A stretch of 64,000 nucleotides of DNA from Piezodorus guildinii (Eukaryota; Arthropoda; Insecta; Hemiptera; Pentatomidae), in contig CM041294.1 of NCBI GenBank assembly GCA_023052935.1, positions 9,534,414-9,598,413 of the forward strand. Reading direction: 5' to 3'. Below the pieces are notes generated by a model. It ran no database searches, was not told the origin of the DNA, and saw only the letters and a list, made by a program, of their open reading frames with translations. This document shows, one piece after another, positions 33,118 through 43,725 of the stretch (its first letter is position 1; every line of letters starts with the position of its first letter). The translations under genes were made by a program, and so were the position numbers.

Positions 33118-33731
33118 TTTTTTTTTTTCTTCTTTTTTTTTGAGCTGACATAGGGATTGCACTGTGACCAGATCAGTCTATTGTGCGCCATAGAATCAAA
33201 AATGGTGATATTAGAACAAGAATTTTGTTGCAATAGCAAACTTCAGAAGGCTATTTGGATTGACATGTTTGTTGTTCACAGGGTGTTCTAAGCGGACTTC
33301 ACCAAAAAGAGTGAACCTTAACTTTGAAAGCTTGTCACAGCAGCAGATTATGTGGAAAGTTGTTTCATTTTCCTGTCTACATAAAGGGGTATTAGAGATA
33401 CCGAGTTTGAACATGTGGTAGTTGAGTTTTCCTTGTCCTGTGTAAATAGCAGTAATGTTTTTTAAGCATACTCATACTAAGTAGACATTTCCTTCTACTA
33501 ACACTAGGACCGTCTAAAAATTTAGGTGAGTGTTTAAGTCCCTTATTTAACCAGAGTTGTTTAAATTTGATTATATAAGATTGTTTAATAGTCCTAAAGG
33601 CAGAACTTAAACTGATTCCACATAGAGGTTCTGGCGTGATGGGAATTGTTGCTGACTCCTTCCTAGCTAGTTCATCAGCTTTCTCATTCCCACTGAATCC
33701 AGTGTGTCCAGGTACCCATTAAAAGACAAAT
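33118..33731 (-). pseudogene. LINE-alpha RNase H/3' end, segment R copy 1
   Basis: The minus strand matches 50200-50770. It reads PGHTGFSGNEKADELARK (end of RNase H), PEPLCGISLSSAFRTIKQS, LWLNKGLKHSPKFLDG, SVSRRKCLLSMSM and the terminal VNPNSLLKFAIATK. Frameshifts and stops are present. It is inverted relative to the ORF1 piece in the same arm. Confidence 0.8.
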
Positions 33732-34352
33732 AAAAAAAAAAAGACAATTAGCTAAAAAATTTTACTCAGATCTGATCCTCTAGATTCGATCACCATTTTT
33801 TTACATTCTACTTTAGTGACCACACCATTACTTTCAGCTCTTAAAAACCTAGATGTCACTGTGTGTTAGGTTATCCTCATATTTCTTTACAGTCAATAAA
33901 GTACCACAATCCACACATAAGCTCCCTGTATTTTCCCCCTCTTGGACTGTAGCTTTGTGGAATATGGTTGCATCTCTACTGTACTCAAGACACAGAATGA
34001 TCAAAATGATTCCTAAATAATTTTTAAAATTTATCTTTTGTATCTCAAAATGGTGGAAATGGGTCTCACTTTTATATGGAGTTGGCTCTTTCCCACCCCA
34101 CAGAGGCAATATTTCCTTTGATCATTTTTCTCTTAAGACATAAATTCCCCAAATATCTTCTCCATCTACAATCTCCTGCAATTAAAAAAATCATTCCATT
34201 CATAATGAATGAGATGGTGGCTCAACTCCGTCTTTCTTGTAAATATGTTATCAAAATAACAGTCTATAGCCAAACACATTTAACTAAACTGCAAAACCAG
34301 TGTGCTTAATGCAATTATAAATTACTGGAAGATCTTTTTCAAGTAATTTAAT
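33732..34352. repeat. palindrome centre (621 bp) with segment X copy 2 inverted
   Basis: It contains segment X at 33742-34342 on the minus strand plus short joints (aaaaaaaaaaag and gtaatttaat). As a result X occurs as one forward and two inverted copies across the palindrome. Confidence 0.82.
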
Positions 34353-34966
34353 ATTTGTCTTTTAATGGGTACCTGGACACACTGGATTCAGTGGGAATGA
34401 GAAAGCTGATGAACTAGCTAGGAAGGAGTCAGCAACAATTCCCATCACGCCAGAACCTCTATGTGGAATCAGTTTAAGTTCTGCCTTTAGGACTATTAAA
34501 CAATCTTATATAATCAAATTTAAACAACTCTGGTTAAATAAGGGACTTAAACACTCACCTAAATTTTTAGACGGTCCTAGTGTTAGTAGAAGGAAATGTC
34601 TACTTAGTATGAGTATGCTTAAAAACCATTACTGCTATTTACACAGGACAAGGAAAACTCAACTACCACATGTTCAAACTCGGTATCTCTAATACCCCTT
34701 TATGTAGACAGGAAAATGAAACAACTTTCCACATAATCTGCTGCTGTGACAAGCTTTCAAAGTTAAGGTTCACTCTTTTTGGTGAAGTCCGCTTAGAACA
34801 CCCTGTGAACAACAAACATGTCAATCCAAATAGCCTTCTGAAGTTTGCTATTGCAACAAAATTCTTGTTCTAATATCACCATTTTTGATTCTATGGCGCA
34901 CAATAGACTGATCTGGTCACAGTGCAATCCCTATGTCAGCTCAAAAAAAAAGAAGAAAAAAAAAAA
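34353..34966 (+). pseudogene. LINE-alpha RNase H/3' end, segment R copy 2
   Basis: The exact-length inverted partner of 33118-33731, here in sense orientation on the plus strand: WVPGHTGFSGNEKADEL-type reading, then the ORF2 terminal residues ending KFAIATKFLF. It begins the right palindrome arm. Confidence 0.82.
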
Positions 34967-35567
34967 AGACAATTAGCTAAAAAATTTTACTCAGATCTGA
35001 TCCTCTAGATTCGATCACCATTTTTTTACATTCTACTTTAGTGACCACACCATTACTTTCAGCTCTTAAAAACCTAGATGTCACTGTGTGTTAGGTTATC
35101 CTCATATTTCTTTACAGTCAATAAAGTACCACAATCCACACATAAGCTCCCTGTATTTTCCCCCTCTTGGACTGTAGCTTTGTGGAATATGGTTGCATCT
35201 CTACTGTACTCAAGACACAGAATGATCAAAATGATTCCTAAATAATTTTTAAAATTTATCTTTTGTATCTCAAAATGGTGGAAATGGGTCTCACTTTTAT
35301 ATGGAGTTGGCTCTTTCCCACCCCACAGAGGCAATATTTCCTTTGATCATTTTTCTCTTAAGACATAAATTCCCCAAATATCTTCTCCATCTACAATCTC
35401 CTGCAATTAAAAAAATCATTCCATTCATAATGAATGAGATGGTGGCTCAACTCCGTCTTTCTTGTAAATATGTTATCAAAATAACAGTCTATAGCCAAAC
35501 ACATTTAACTAAACTGCAAAACCAGTGTGCTTAATGCAATTATAAATTACTGGAAGATCTTTTTCAA
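34967..35567 (-). repeat. segment X, copy 3 (601 bp)
   Basis: Inverted copy of 32517-33117 and, by inspection, the same as copy 2. Confidence 0.85.
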
Positions 35568-35613
35568 CAACCCGGTCATGGGTCTTGGTCTCCTCCAACC
35601 GTTTCCTCCAATC

Positions 35614-35618
35614 ATCAC
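35614..35618. repeat. BEL target-site duplication, left copy (atcac)
   Basis: atcac precedes the 5' LTR; the same five bases follow the 3' LTR at 42339-42343. Removing the element and one copy restores the palindrome arm sequence found at 32440-32516. Confidence 0.92.
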
Positions 35619-35638
35619 TGTTTGAGCCTGGAAATTAT

Positions 35639-35673
<35 letters not shown>

Positions 35674-36218
35674 TGTATATATTTTGTTTATAATTAAAAA
35701 TCAAATCAAATTAAAAATAGTTTTTAATGAGGAAAATTTTTTTTTTTTTTTGTTAGTTTATATATTATTCAAGTGCAGTTAGGGATTAGACTGATAAGAG
35801 TGTCCCCCTTGCCCTCAAGCCAGTACCGTTGGAACCAGCTAGCTTAGAGTACCTGTTTATCGATTGGCGCCTTCACCAATTTATCGTTCAGGACTTCATT
35901 TCGTTGACTTCTGAAGATCACCATCCTTCCATGGAGAATCGCCTACCCGTCGTACGGAAGCTAAGTTTTAATAGAAGAACCTTTTTTTTTTTATTTGTTT
36001 ATAAACCAAATTGTTTTCACATTTTATATATTGTAAATTTTCCTCATTTTTTTTATTAAACTTTTATTTATTTTCATTACGTTAAATTTTATCTTTTTAT
36101 TTAATATTACCTTTTTTTTTTATTTTTTTTGAATGATTAAGTGCTCAAGACCAGCTCATTTCGAAACGGGATTGAGTCTACATTTTCTCATTGAGTTTTA
36201 TTGTCACTCATCCCAACA
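35619..36218 (+). repeat. BEL 5' LTR (600 bp)
   Basis: Starts tgtttgagcctgg, ends ctcatcccaaca, and contains long T-runs at 35641-35670 and 35739-35750. Confidence 0.93.
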
Positions 36219-36220
36219 TA

Positions 36221-36240
36221 AGTTTGGTCCTCCGGCAGCC
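36221..36240 (+). other. BEL primer-binding region
   Basis: Two bases after the LTR the sequence reads agtttggtcctccggcagcc. A TGGTCCTnCGG-type start is common in BEL/Pao elements; the tRNA was not identified. Confidence 0.55.
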
Positions 36241-36427
36241 AGATTTTGAGTACTTAATTGTTAGTTTGATCGTATATTAACCAAATAAATTTAACCATTT
36301 ATTTAATTATTATTTATTGAAATATTAGATTTTCTTTAAATATTTCTTTAAATTTTTGTTGTGTAATTTTCAGGCTTAAATATTTTATTATTCGTTCCAA
36401 TATCATTTTTTTATTAACAGCTCTATA

Positions 36428-39400
36428 ATGCCACCTAAAACACCATCTTCTAAGGGGGATTTTGATTTAGAACTTTTAGTTGAGGAATTTAAAGATCTCG
36501 CCGATGATATATTAGAAACATGTACATTGGGGCGCGCATCGAGTTCCGATCCTAGTAAAAAGGGATTATTTAGGGCAAAAATTTCTCGACTAGATTCCAC
36601 CCACGAGAAATTTATTGATAAATATAATGAAATTAGGAAAATATCAAAAGTAATGGGGGAACCTACCGAAGAGTACAAAGAATTAAAAGATAAAATAAGA
36701 AACAAATTTTATGAGGCATTATCGTTTGATATTTCGCCCGGGTCTAATAAGGAATCCGCCATTACTGATGCATCTCTACGTGATACGCATGCGCGAGATT
36801 CTAATTTTCATCTGCGACTTCCTATAATTAATATCCCTTCGTTTTCAGGAAATATATCGGAATGGCCTGCATTTAAAGACACTTTTGTCTCTCTAATTCA
36901 TGAAAATGAGGATCTTAGTGAAGTCCAAAAATTTCATTACCTAAAATCGAATTTGAAAGGCGCTGCAGCACAAACAATATCGGCTATTCAAATATCACAA
37001 CAAGGATATACCACAGCTTGGGAGGCCCTTACTAAGCGTTTTGACAGTCTAAGAATTCAGGCAACCCATCATTTAGTAAATATTTTTAATTTTCCAACGC
37101 TGGCCAAACATTCGTTGTCTTCTTTAGAAAATTTGTCATCGACTGTTTTAGAGAGCGCAACGGCATTTCTTAAATTGAAGCTCCCAGATCCATCTGGTTT
37201 TATATTGTACACTTACATTCTTCGATTGTTGGATCATAAAACTAGAGAGCGTTTCGAGATGAAATTTAGTTCGAAACCCGAATTACCCACTTTTCAAGAA
37301 TTTTCTGAATTTATTACTCAACAAATAGTGGAGCTGCAATCGACAGCTTTAACCTCGACCTCCAGATGTTCTCCGTCGTACACTGATGACAGGAAAATTC
37401 CAAAACGAGTCCTCATGTCCAATATAAATTGTAATATTGTTTGTCCAATGTGTAATAGCTCTCATCGCATTGTTGATTGTTCTTCGTTTCGAAAAATGAA
37501 TCCTAAACAAAGATTCGATCAGATGAAAATTTTAAATCGTTGCTTGAATTGCTTCGGATTAGGTCATTCTCTTGCTAAGTGTCCATCAAAACATTCGTGT
37601 AAGTATTGTAGCCGCCGGCATCATAGCTTACTCCATTTTTCGACCTTCGAAACACCTACTCATAATAATCAAAATAGTAGGAAAACCAATTACCCTGGAC
37701 CAAGCAACGAGATTACCAATCAATCTTCAGTTACACGTATTTCCCACCAGCTGCCTCAGCTTCAGACTAACTCCAATGAACCTTCAATATCAAATAATAC
37801 CACTATTCTTTCATCATCAACTTCTGGAAATCTTAATGTTCTACTTGGTACAGCTCAAGCAAGAATAAAGGACAATTTTGGACAATATCATCGTTTGAGG
37901 ATACTAATAGATAGTGGGTCCCAAAGGTCATTTATCACCTCACAACTTGTGAAGAAATTGGGGCTATCAAAATTTAGAAATCCTCATCAAATAGTAGGTT
38001 TTGGGAACCAACCAATTTCGGGGGGAAAATACCGAGTTTCATGCTCACTCATACCTGAAACAGAAGATGGTCCTGAGATGGAAACTTGCGCTATTGTAAT
38101 TGACCAAATTAGTTCAAACATGCCCTCTAATCCAATTCCCAGCCAGGTGATGGATAAATTTAGAGATTTAAAACTGGCCGATCCAATATGCCATTTACCA
38201 GGTCCTATCGATTTTTTATTGGGTGCCGATTTATTTGGTGATGTACTAACGGGTAAAATACAAAAGACCTCAGAAGGGTTCCCTAATGCTCTTAATACGG
38301 TATTTGGTTGGATATTAGTTGGACCAATTCCTAATGGGCCGCCAAACTCATTCTCTACAGCGATGTTTACTGTAGCCGAAACAGATATTGAAGAGGAAAC
38401 ATTACCGTGTATTATGAATAAATTTTGGGAGATCGAGGAAGTCTCTACAGTTCCACAGTCGAATCCTGAAGATATTAAGGCTGAAGAACATTTTAAAAGG
38501 TCTCACACGAGGGATGATCATGGCAGATATATAGTTAGTCTACCATTCAGAAGCAAATCGTTTAATTTACAAGTTTCGAGACTAATTGCCATCCATCGTT
38601 TCTTGAAGTTAGAGGAGAAGTTGACCAAGAACCCTAACCTGAGACTTGAATATGATAATGTATTTCAAGAGTACCTCAGCAAACAATACCTTTCGCCTAC
38701 ATCTCGACCAGGAAAATTCTTCCTTCCGCATCATGGAATTTACAAGGATAGCTCTTCCACACATCTGCGTATTGTCTTTGATGCTTCTGCAACTACTGCA
38801 TCGGGGTCATTAAACAGTCATCTTCTAACAGGGCCTAAATTACAGCACGATATAAAGGATATCTTGTTAAAATTCCGTTTACCTCAATATGTAATATCCG
38901 CCGATATATGCCAAATGTTTCTACAAATTTTGATTCACCCCGAAGATCGATTGTTCCAACACCTATTTTTTCGTTTCAACCATGCTGATGCCATTCAGGA
39001 ATATGAATTTAATCGCTTGCCCTTTGGATTATCGTGTTCTCCTTTCCTAGCCATAAGGGTAATCCACCAACTTGTCGTAGATGAAGGACATAAATATCCA
39101 CTTGCTTCACAAGCTTTATTAGGAAATATGTATATCGACGATCTGTTGACTGGTGCTGAAACACTAGAAGAGGCCTTGAAACTACAAAAAGAGCTTATTG
39201 ACCTGCTAAATAAAGGTGGTTTCACACTGAAGAAGTGGTTTAGCAACGACCATCAGCTTACAAGAAATGTATCTGAAGGGATTGATTCCACTGTATCATT
39301 TAGTAACATGGAAGACAAAGCAATTAAAATCTTGGGTATGCAGTGGGAACCAAACCATGATCGGTTATCGTACCGTGTCACACCAAGAGACATCGTTTAT

Positions 39401-41692
39401 ACAAAAAGAGGTCTCATGTCTACTATAGCCCGTGTGTATGATCCATTGGGATATTTGGCACCTGTTGTTTTTAGAGCGAAGACACTTTTACAACAACTTT
39501 GGAGGCTCAAGATTGGTTGGGACGATCCGATTCCTATGAACATTCAGAAACGATGGCACACGTTTTTCACGGAATTACCTAAGTTGGCCGAAATAAGCAT
39601 TCCCAGGAGAATAATTTCAAATAGAAAATTACGGAACTGCCTAGTTGGGTTTTCGGATGCTTCGTCGTTTGGATATGCAGCAGTCATTTATTTTAAAAGT
39701 GAGAGTGAAACAGGCCATGTCACAACAAATCTTGTTTTTGCTAAAACGAAATTGGCTCCCTTGAAACCAGTCACCATTCCGAGGCTGGAACTCTGCGCCG
39801 CAGTACTATTAGTGAAAACCTTAAAGGCTCTTCAAGAATTTTTATCACAATTCCAGGACATGCCAGTAATTTTACTGTCTGATTCAGCGACTGTGTTAGC
39901 TTGGCTTCAAATGCCATTCCATCAAATGAAGACATTCGTAGCTAATAGGGTTGGGAAAATTCTGGATTTATCTAAGTCAGCTTCCTGGCACCATATTCGC
40001 TCCCAATATAATGCAGCTGATGTCGCCTCTCGTGGTGTCGATTCTACAGACCTAATTCATGATACATCTTGGTGGATAGGACCTGATTGGCTGCGACTTC
40101 CTAAGGCAGAATGGCCTTTAGATCAAATAGATATTTGTAATACTCCACCACTACCAGAAATTAAATCAGAAGTAATGGTTATGTTAACACATAGTAAAAA
40201 TACTCTGGAAGTCATAGAAGAAATTAACAAGTTTTCTTCATTTACCAAACTCATTAGAGTTTTCAGCTATATTCGCAGATTCTGTAATAACGTCAGACCC
40301 CACAAGAATGAAAGAAAAATTGGTTCATTAAAGTTGAATGAAGTTAGAGACACCACTACTATGCTGATAAAAATTATTCAAACTTACCATTTCCCTAATG
40401 CCATACCTACTGAAAAATCCGACAGAATAAGTCTACAATCGTTGTCTCCATTTGTTGATTCGGTGGGTATCCTTAGGGTGGGCGGTAGATTGCGAAATGC
40501 ACCAATATCTGAAGATTCTAAATATCCAATACTACTCCCTCGTAAATCACACTTTGTCAATTTGCTTGTAGACTATTACCATTCGACATATCTACATTCA
40601 GGTCCTCAAATTTTGCAGTCACTACTCAGAAGAAAATTTTGGATATTATCAAGTCGGCGTTTAGTCCGACAACGAGTTCACCAGTGTTTAAGATGTCACG
40701 AGTTGTCGGCGAAGAATTACACCTATCGCATGGCTGACTTACCGCCGTCTCGTTTCCAGCAAGGAAGACCATTCATCGTAGTAGGAGTAGATTTCGCAGG
40801 CCCCTTTCTGTTAAGAGACTCGCTCAAGCGCAAAGCTGCAGTTCAGAAAGCATATGTAGCTCTCTTTGTGTGTCTCAGTACCAAGGCAATACATGTGGAG
40901 ATTATTTCTCAATTGACAACAGAAGCCTTCCTAGCGGGTTTAGATCGCTTCATTGCTCGACGCGGTCTACCGCAGAAAATCATGTCCGATCATGGGACCA
41001 ATTTCATCGGGGCTCATCGACGCTTAAAAGAATTATATGTGTGGTGGAATCTTCAGCCAGCCAAGCAGAAAATTGAAGACCATCTTACAACACGTGGCAT
41101 TCAATGGTGTTTTATCCCTCCTTCAGCGCCGCATTTTGGTGGTATTTGGGAAGCAGGAGTAAAATCGCTAAAGTTTCACCTTACCCGGGTTGTAAAAGAT
41201 CAAAGTCTAACTTACGAGGAAATGTCAACTATAACAGCGCGTATCGAAGCTATTCTTAATTCCAGACCTCTACATCCCATGTCTTCCTCTCCTGAGGACT
41301 TTGACGTATTGACACCAGGACATTTTCTTATTGGTGCACCATTGCTGGCATTACCAGACCAAGACCTTCATGACATTTCATCTAATCGTCTCACTCGATG
41401 GCAACTCTTAAAGCGTAGCATCAAAGATTTCTGGAATCGATGGAGACACGACTACTTGAACTGCCTACAACAACGTGGAAAATGGACTACAGATACACCT
41501 AATGTAACAACTGGCACCATGGTATTGTTGAAGGATGCAAACATGCAATTAAATCGATGGCCAAAGGGTCGTATCGTTGGTGTGTTTCCTGGAGACGATG
41601 GGGTAATTAGAGTAGCAAAAGTCAGAACAGCTACTGGAGAATACCTAAGACCGGTTGCAAAATTAGCTCCCTTATTCCCTCATGTGGATTAA
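36428..41692 (+). CDS. BEL/Pao Gag-Pol polyprotein, 1754 aa
   Basis: Gag with the DUF1759-type block around FSGNISEWPAFKDTF (139-153). Cys/His clusters at 339-351 (CPMCNSSHRIVDC) and 372-385 (CLNCFGLGHSLAKC), plus CKYCSRRHH at 391-399. DUF1758-type protease at LRILIDSGSQRSFIT (490-504). RT with LRIVFDASATT (780-790), ADICQMFLQI (825-834) and MYIDDLLTGAETLEEA (901-916). RNase H with GFSDASSFGYAAVIYF (1074-1089) and LLSDSATVLAWL (1149-1160). Integrase His-Cys segment (about 1385-1424), core VVGVDFAGPF (1451-1460), MSDHGTNFIG (1519-1528) and GGIWEAGVKS (1571-1580). DUF5641-like C-terminus from about 1630. No stop or frameshift; length is usual for the family. Confidence 0.96.
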   Translation: MPPKTPSSKGDFDLELLVEEFKDLADDILETCTLGRASSSDPSKKGLFRAKISRLDSTHEKFIDKYNEIRKISKVMGEPTEEYKELKDKIRNKFYEALSFDISPGSNKESAITDASLRDTHARDSNFHLRLPIINIPSFSGNISEWPAFKDTFVSLIHENEDLSEVQKFHYLKSNLKGAAAQTISAIQISQQGYTTAWEALTKRFDSLRIQATHHLVNIFNFPTLAKHSLSSLENLSSTVLESATAFLKLKLPDPSGFILYTYILRLLDHKTRERFEMKFSSKPELPTFQEFSEFITQQIVELQSTALTSTSRCSPSYTDDRKIPKRVLMSNINCNIVCPMCNSSHRIVDCSSFRKMNPKQRFDQMKILNRCLNCFGLGHSLAKCPSKHSCKYCSRRHHSLLHFSTFETPTHNNQNSRKTNYPGPSNEITNQSSVTRISHQLPQLQTNSNEPSISNNTTILSSSTSGNLNVLLGTAQARIKDNFGQYHRLRILIDSGSQRSFITSQLVKKLGLSKFRNPHQIVGFGNQPISGGKYRVSCSLIPETEDGPEMETCAIVIDQISSNMPSNPIPSQVMDKFRDLKLADPICHLPGPIDFLLGADLFGDVLTGKIQKTSEGFPNALNTVFGWILVGPIPNGPPNSFSTAMFTVAETDIEEETLPCIMNKFWEIEEVSTVPQSNPEDIKAEEHFKRSHTRDDHGRYIVSLPFRSKSFNLQVSRLIAIHRFLKLEEKLTKNPNLRLEYDNVFQEYLSKQYLSPTSRPGKFFLPHHGIYKDSSSTHLRIVFDASATTASGSLNSHLLTGPKLQHDIKDILLKFRLPQYVISADICQMFLQILIHPEDRLFQHLFFRFNHADAIQEYEFNRLPFGLSCSPFLAIRVIHQLVVDEGHKYPLASQALLGNMYIDDLLTGAETLEEALKLQKELIDLLNKGGFTLKKWFSNDHQLTRNVSEGIDSTVSFSNMEDKAIKILGMQWEPNHDRLSYRVTPRDIVYTKRGLMSTIARVYDPLGYLAPVVFRAKTLLQQLWRLKIGWDDPIPMNIQKRWHTFFTELPKLAEISIPRRIISNRKLRNCLVGFSDASSFGYAAVIYFKSESETGHVTTNLVFAKTKLAPLKPVTIPRLELCAAVLLVKTLKALQEFLSQFQDMPVILLSDSATVLAWLQMPFHQMKTFVANRVGKILDLSKSASWHHIRSQYNAADVASRGVDSTDLIHDTSWWIGPDWLRLPKAEWPLDQIDICNTPPLPEIKSEVMVMLTHSKNTLEVIEEINKFSSFTKLIRVFSYIRRFCNNVRPHKNERKIGSLKLNEVRDTTTMLIKIIQTYHFPNAIPTEKSDRISLQSLSPFVDSVGILRVGGRLRNAPISEDSKYPILLPRKSHFVNLLVDYYHSTYLHSGPQILQSLLRRKFWILSSRRLVRQRVHQCLRCHELSAKNYTYRMADLPPSRFQQGRPFIVVGVDFAGPFLLRDSLKRKAAVQKAYVALFVCLSTKAIHVEIISQLTTEAFLAGLDRFIARRGLPQKIMSDHGTNFIGAHRRLKELYVWWNLQPAKQKIEDHLTTRGIQWCFIPPSAPHFGGIWEAGVKSLKFHLTRVVKDQSLTYEEMSTITARIEAILNSRPLHPMSSSPEDFDVLTPGHFLIGAPLLALPDQDLHDISSNRLTRWQLLKRSIKDFWNRWRHDYLNCLQQRGKWTTDTPNVTTGTMVLLKDANMQLNRWPKGRIVGVFPGDDGVIRVAKVRTATGEYLRPVAKLAPLFPHVD

Positions 41693-41724
41693 GCACAATT
41701 TTGAAAATTTAATATGATAAATTT

Positions 41725-41736
41725 TGGTGGGCGGTG
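41725..41736 (+). other. BEL polypurine tract
   Basis: The purine-rich tggtgggcggtg directly abuts the 3' LTR. Confidence 0.7.
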
Positions 41737-41756
41737 TGTTTGAGCCTGGAAATTAT

Positions 41757-41792
<36 letters not shown>

Positions 41793-42338
41793 TGTATATA
41801 TTTTGTTTATAATTAAAAATCAAATCAAATTAAAAATAGTTTTTAATGAGGAAAATTTTTTTTTTTTTTTGTTAGTTTATATATTATTCAAGTGCAGTTA
41901 GGGATTAGACTGATAAGAGTGTCCCCCTTGCCCTCAAGCCAGTACCGTTGGAACCAGCTAGCTTAGAGTACCTGTTTATCGATTGGCGCCTTCACCAATT
42001 TATCGTTCAGGACTTCATTTCGTTGACTTCTGAAGATCACCATCCTTCCATGGAGAATCGCCTACCCGTCGTACGGAAGCTAAGTTTTAATAGAAGAACC
42101 TTTTTTTTTTTTATTTGTTTATAAACCAAATTGTTTTCACATTTTATATATTGTAAATTTTCCTCATTTTTTTTATTAAACTTTTATTTATTTTCATTAC
42201 GTTAAATTTTATCTTTTTATTTAATATTACCTTTTTTTTTTATTTTTTTTGAATGATTAAGTACTCAAGACCAGCTCATTTCGAAACGGGATTGAGTCTA
42301 CATTTTCTCATTGAGTTTTATTGTCACTCATCCCAACA
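41737..42338 (+). repeat. BEL 3' LTR (602 bp)
   Basis: Nearly identical to 35619-36218; ends cccaaca followed by the atcac duplication. Confidence 0.93.
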
Positions 42339-42343
42339 ATCAC
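42339..42343. repeat. BEL target-site duplication, right copy (atcac)
   Basis: Matches 35614-35618. Confidence 0.92.
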
Positions 42344-43628
42344 GGTTTTGAGTCAATGCCGTCCAGCTCCTAACTCCTAACCAGCCAATCCCTATGCCGC
42401 TCAAAAAAAAAAATACATTGCATGCCACAGTTGAGTATCGTTTCTTGATTTTGAGGCTGTCCACGCTCATCTCTGGAACTTTAAAGATGGTGTACAAGCC
42501 TTTATAAAGCTCTTTAAGGTAAAGTTGGGAGTGAATTCCATCAACGTTGTAATTCTGGACCAAAATAAGATTCATTAATTGGGCCTCAATGAGTACCCTG
42601 CCAGGGAAAAATCCCCGAACGTTAACGGTTTTAGTTAGTTCCCTTGCATCACATGTACAAAGGGTCATTCCCTCGCACAAGCTCAGAGAGGGGATAGTTG
42701 CTTCAAGCCATGTTTTAGTGGCCTCATCCTTACAGCATACAATGCAGCCGCCCAGCTTGAAGCTGGCTCCATCGAAGGCAGGATGGTGTTCTCCTAAAGC
42801 TTCTAATTCACCTACCTTATCGGCGATTAGTTCTTTTAACGTGTAGCTTTGCTCACAAGTGAGCTGAACTTGGGGGGTAGCCTACCAACCTACAGGTTTC
42901 TCGCGGCAGAAGTGTAACTGGATGTAGTCTCCTTTAACGCTTGCTTGTAAGGCGGCTCTCCCTTGGGGCTTCAGGGACACGTTCGCAGGTTCCTTTCGGA
43001 CACCTGTTACCTTGCCCTTTGGCCTTGCAGGAGGCGTCTTAGAATCGGAAACAAGAAAAGATGAGTAAGGTCCTGGAGCTTTAAGTTCAGAGCCAGACAT
43101 GCCAGATACAGGGTCTGCCCCAGAATGGAGGGCCACAGCACCCGACCCTGCCGCACTTCGCCTAGGCTCCAGGATATTAGTAATGACTGATGTCGAAGCA
43201 GCATCAGTAGTTTTAAGTATGATTCTAGCAGTAGGATTGTATTTCCTCCTTCTTCTCCTCCTCCTCCTCGAAGAACTAGGGGGCACCCATGTGGAGGAGT
43301 CATCCTCTACAGGGCAACCACTCTGGTCTTGGAATTCGGATTCAGACGGTGTAGGCTCGGTGATCTTGTCTGCTTGTTGAGTCTGGGCATCCTTGCCAGC
43401 TTGAGCTGTGGCTGCCACAAGTAACTCTTGATTTGTTTCAATGTGGTAGACCTTAATCTCACCTGTAAAGGTTTCAAGAAGGCTGCCAACACTCGACTCA
43501 TCAATAAGATCTTCAGGAGAAATTGCTGAGGTGTGTGTGGGCTCCAAGGTGGACAAGTCTTCCATGGATATAGTTTCGTCTGAATCTGAAAAAGAAAAGT
43601 TTTTAGTTATTTTTTTGGGGTCAGACAT
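42344..43628 (-). pseudogene. LINE-alpha ORF1 (DUF4780-like), right palindrome arm copy
   Basis: On the minus strand a likely ORF1 start reads MSDPKKITKNFSFSDSDE at 43628, then ISPEDLIDESSVGSLLET, an Arg-rich patch (eight Arg) and PARPKGKVTGVRKEP. The frame breaks at 42882 and resumes with the DUF4780-like domain (42434-42846). The part 42344-43461 is the inverted copy of 31348-32465. The open frame extends upstream of MSDP into LINE 5'-UTR and LINE-beta tail by chance. The BEL element cuts its 3' end. Confidence 0.7.
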
Positions 43629-43725
43629 TTTGTTCCCACGAGAATGGGGGTGTAAAGTTACTGCAGGTACTACCCCCTCTCCCTGCAGTAGGCATTGAAA
43701 TACTATGGAGTGCGTCTGATTCAAC

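Larger units (their letters stand above)
31348..33731 (+). repeat. left arm of composite 2384-bp palindrome
   Basis: The arm is the reverse complement of 42344-43461 joined to 34353-35618 (the right arm without the BEL insertion). Segment lengths agree exactly: 1169 bp of ORF1 plus LINE-tail sequence, 601 bp of segment X, 614 bp of inverted RNase H segment R. I saw only a few substitutions, around 32921. Confidence 0.85.
35619..42338 (+). mobile_element. BEL/Pao LTR retrotransposon, 6.7 kb, apparently intact
   Basis: 600- and 602-bp LTRs (TGTTTGAGCC...CCCAACA) flank one uninterrupted 1754-codon Gag-Pol frame. A primer-binding region follows the 5' LTR, a purine-rich tract precedes the 3' LTR, and ATCAC duplications flank the whole. 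The LTRs differ only in T-run lengths and one A/G change (gtgctcaag against gtactcaag), so the insertion is recent. No envelope-like frame follows Pol. It is inserted in the right arm of the palindrome. Confidence 0.96.
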
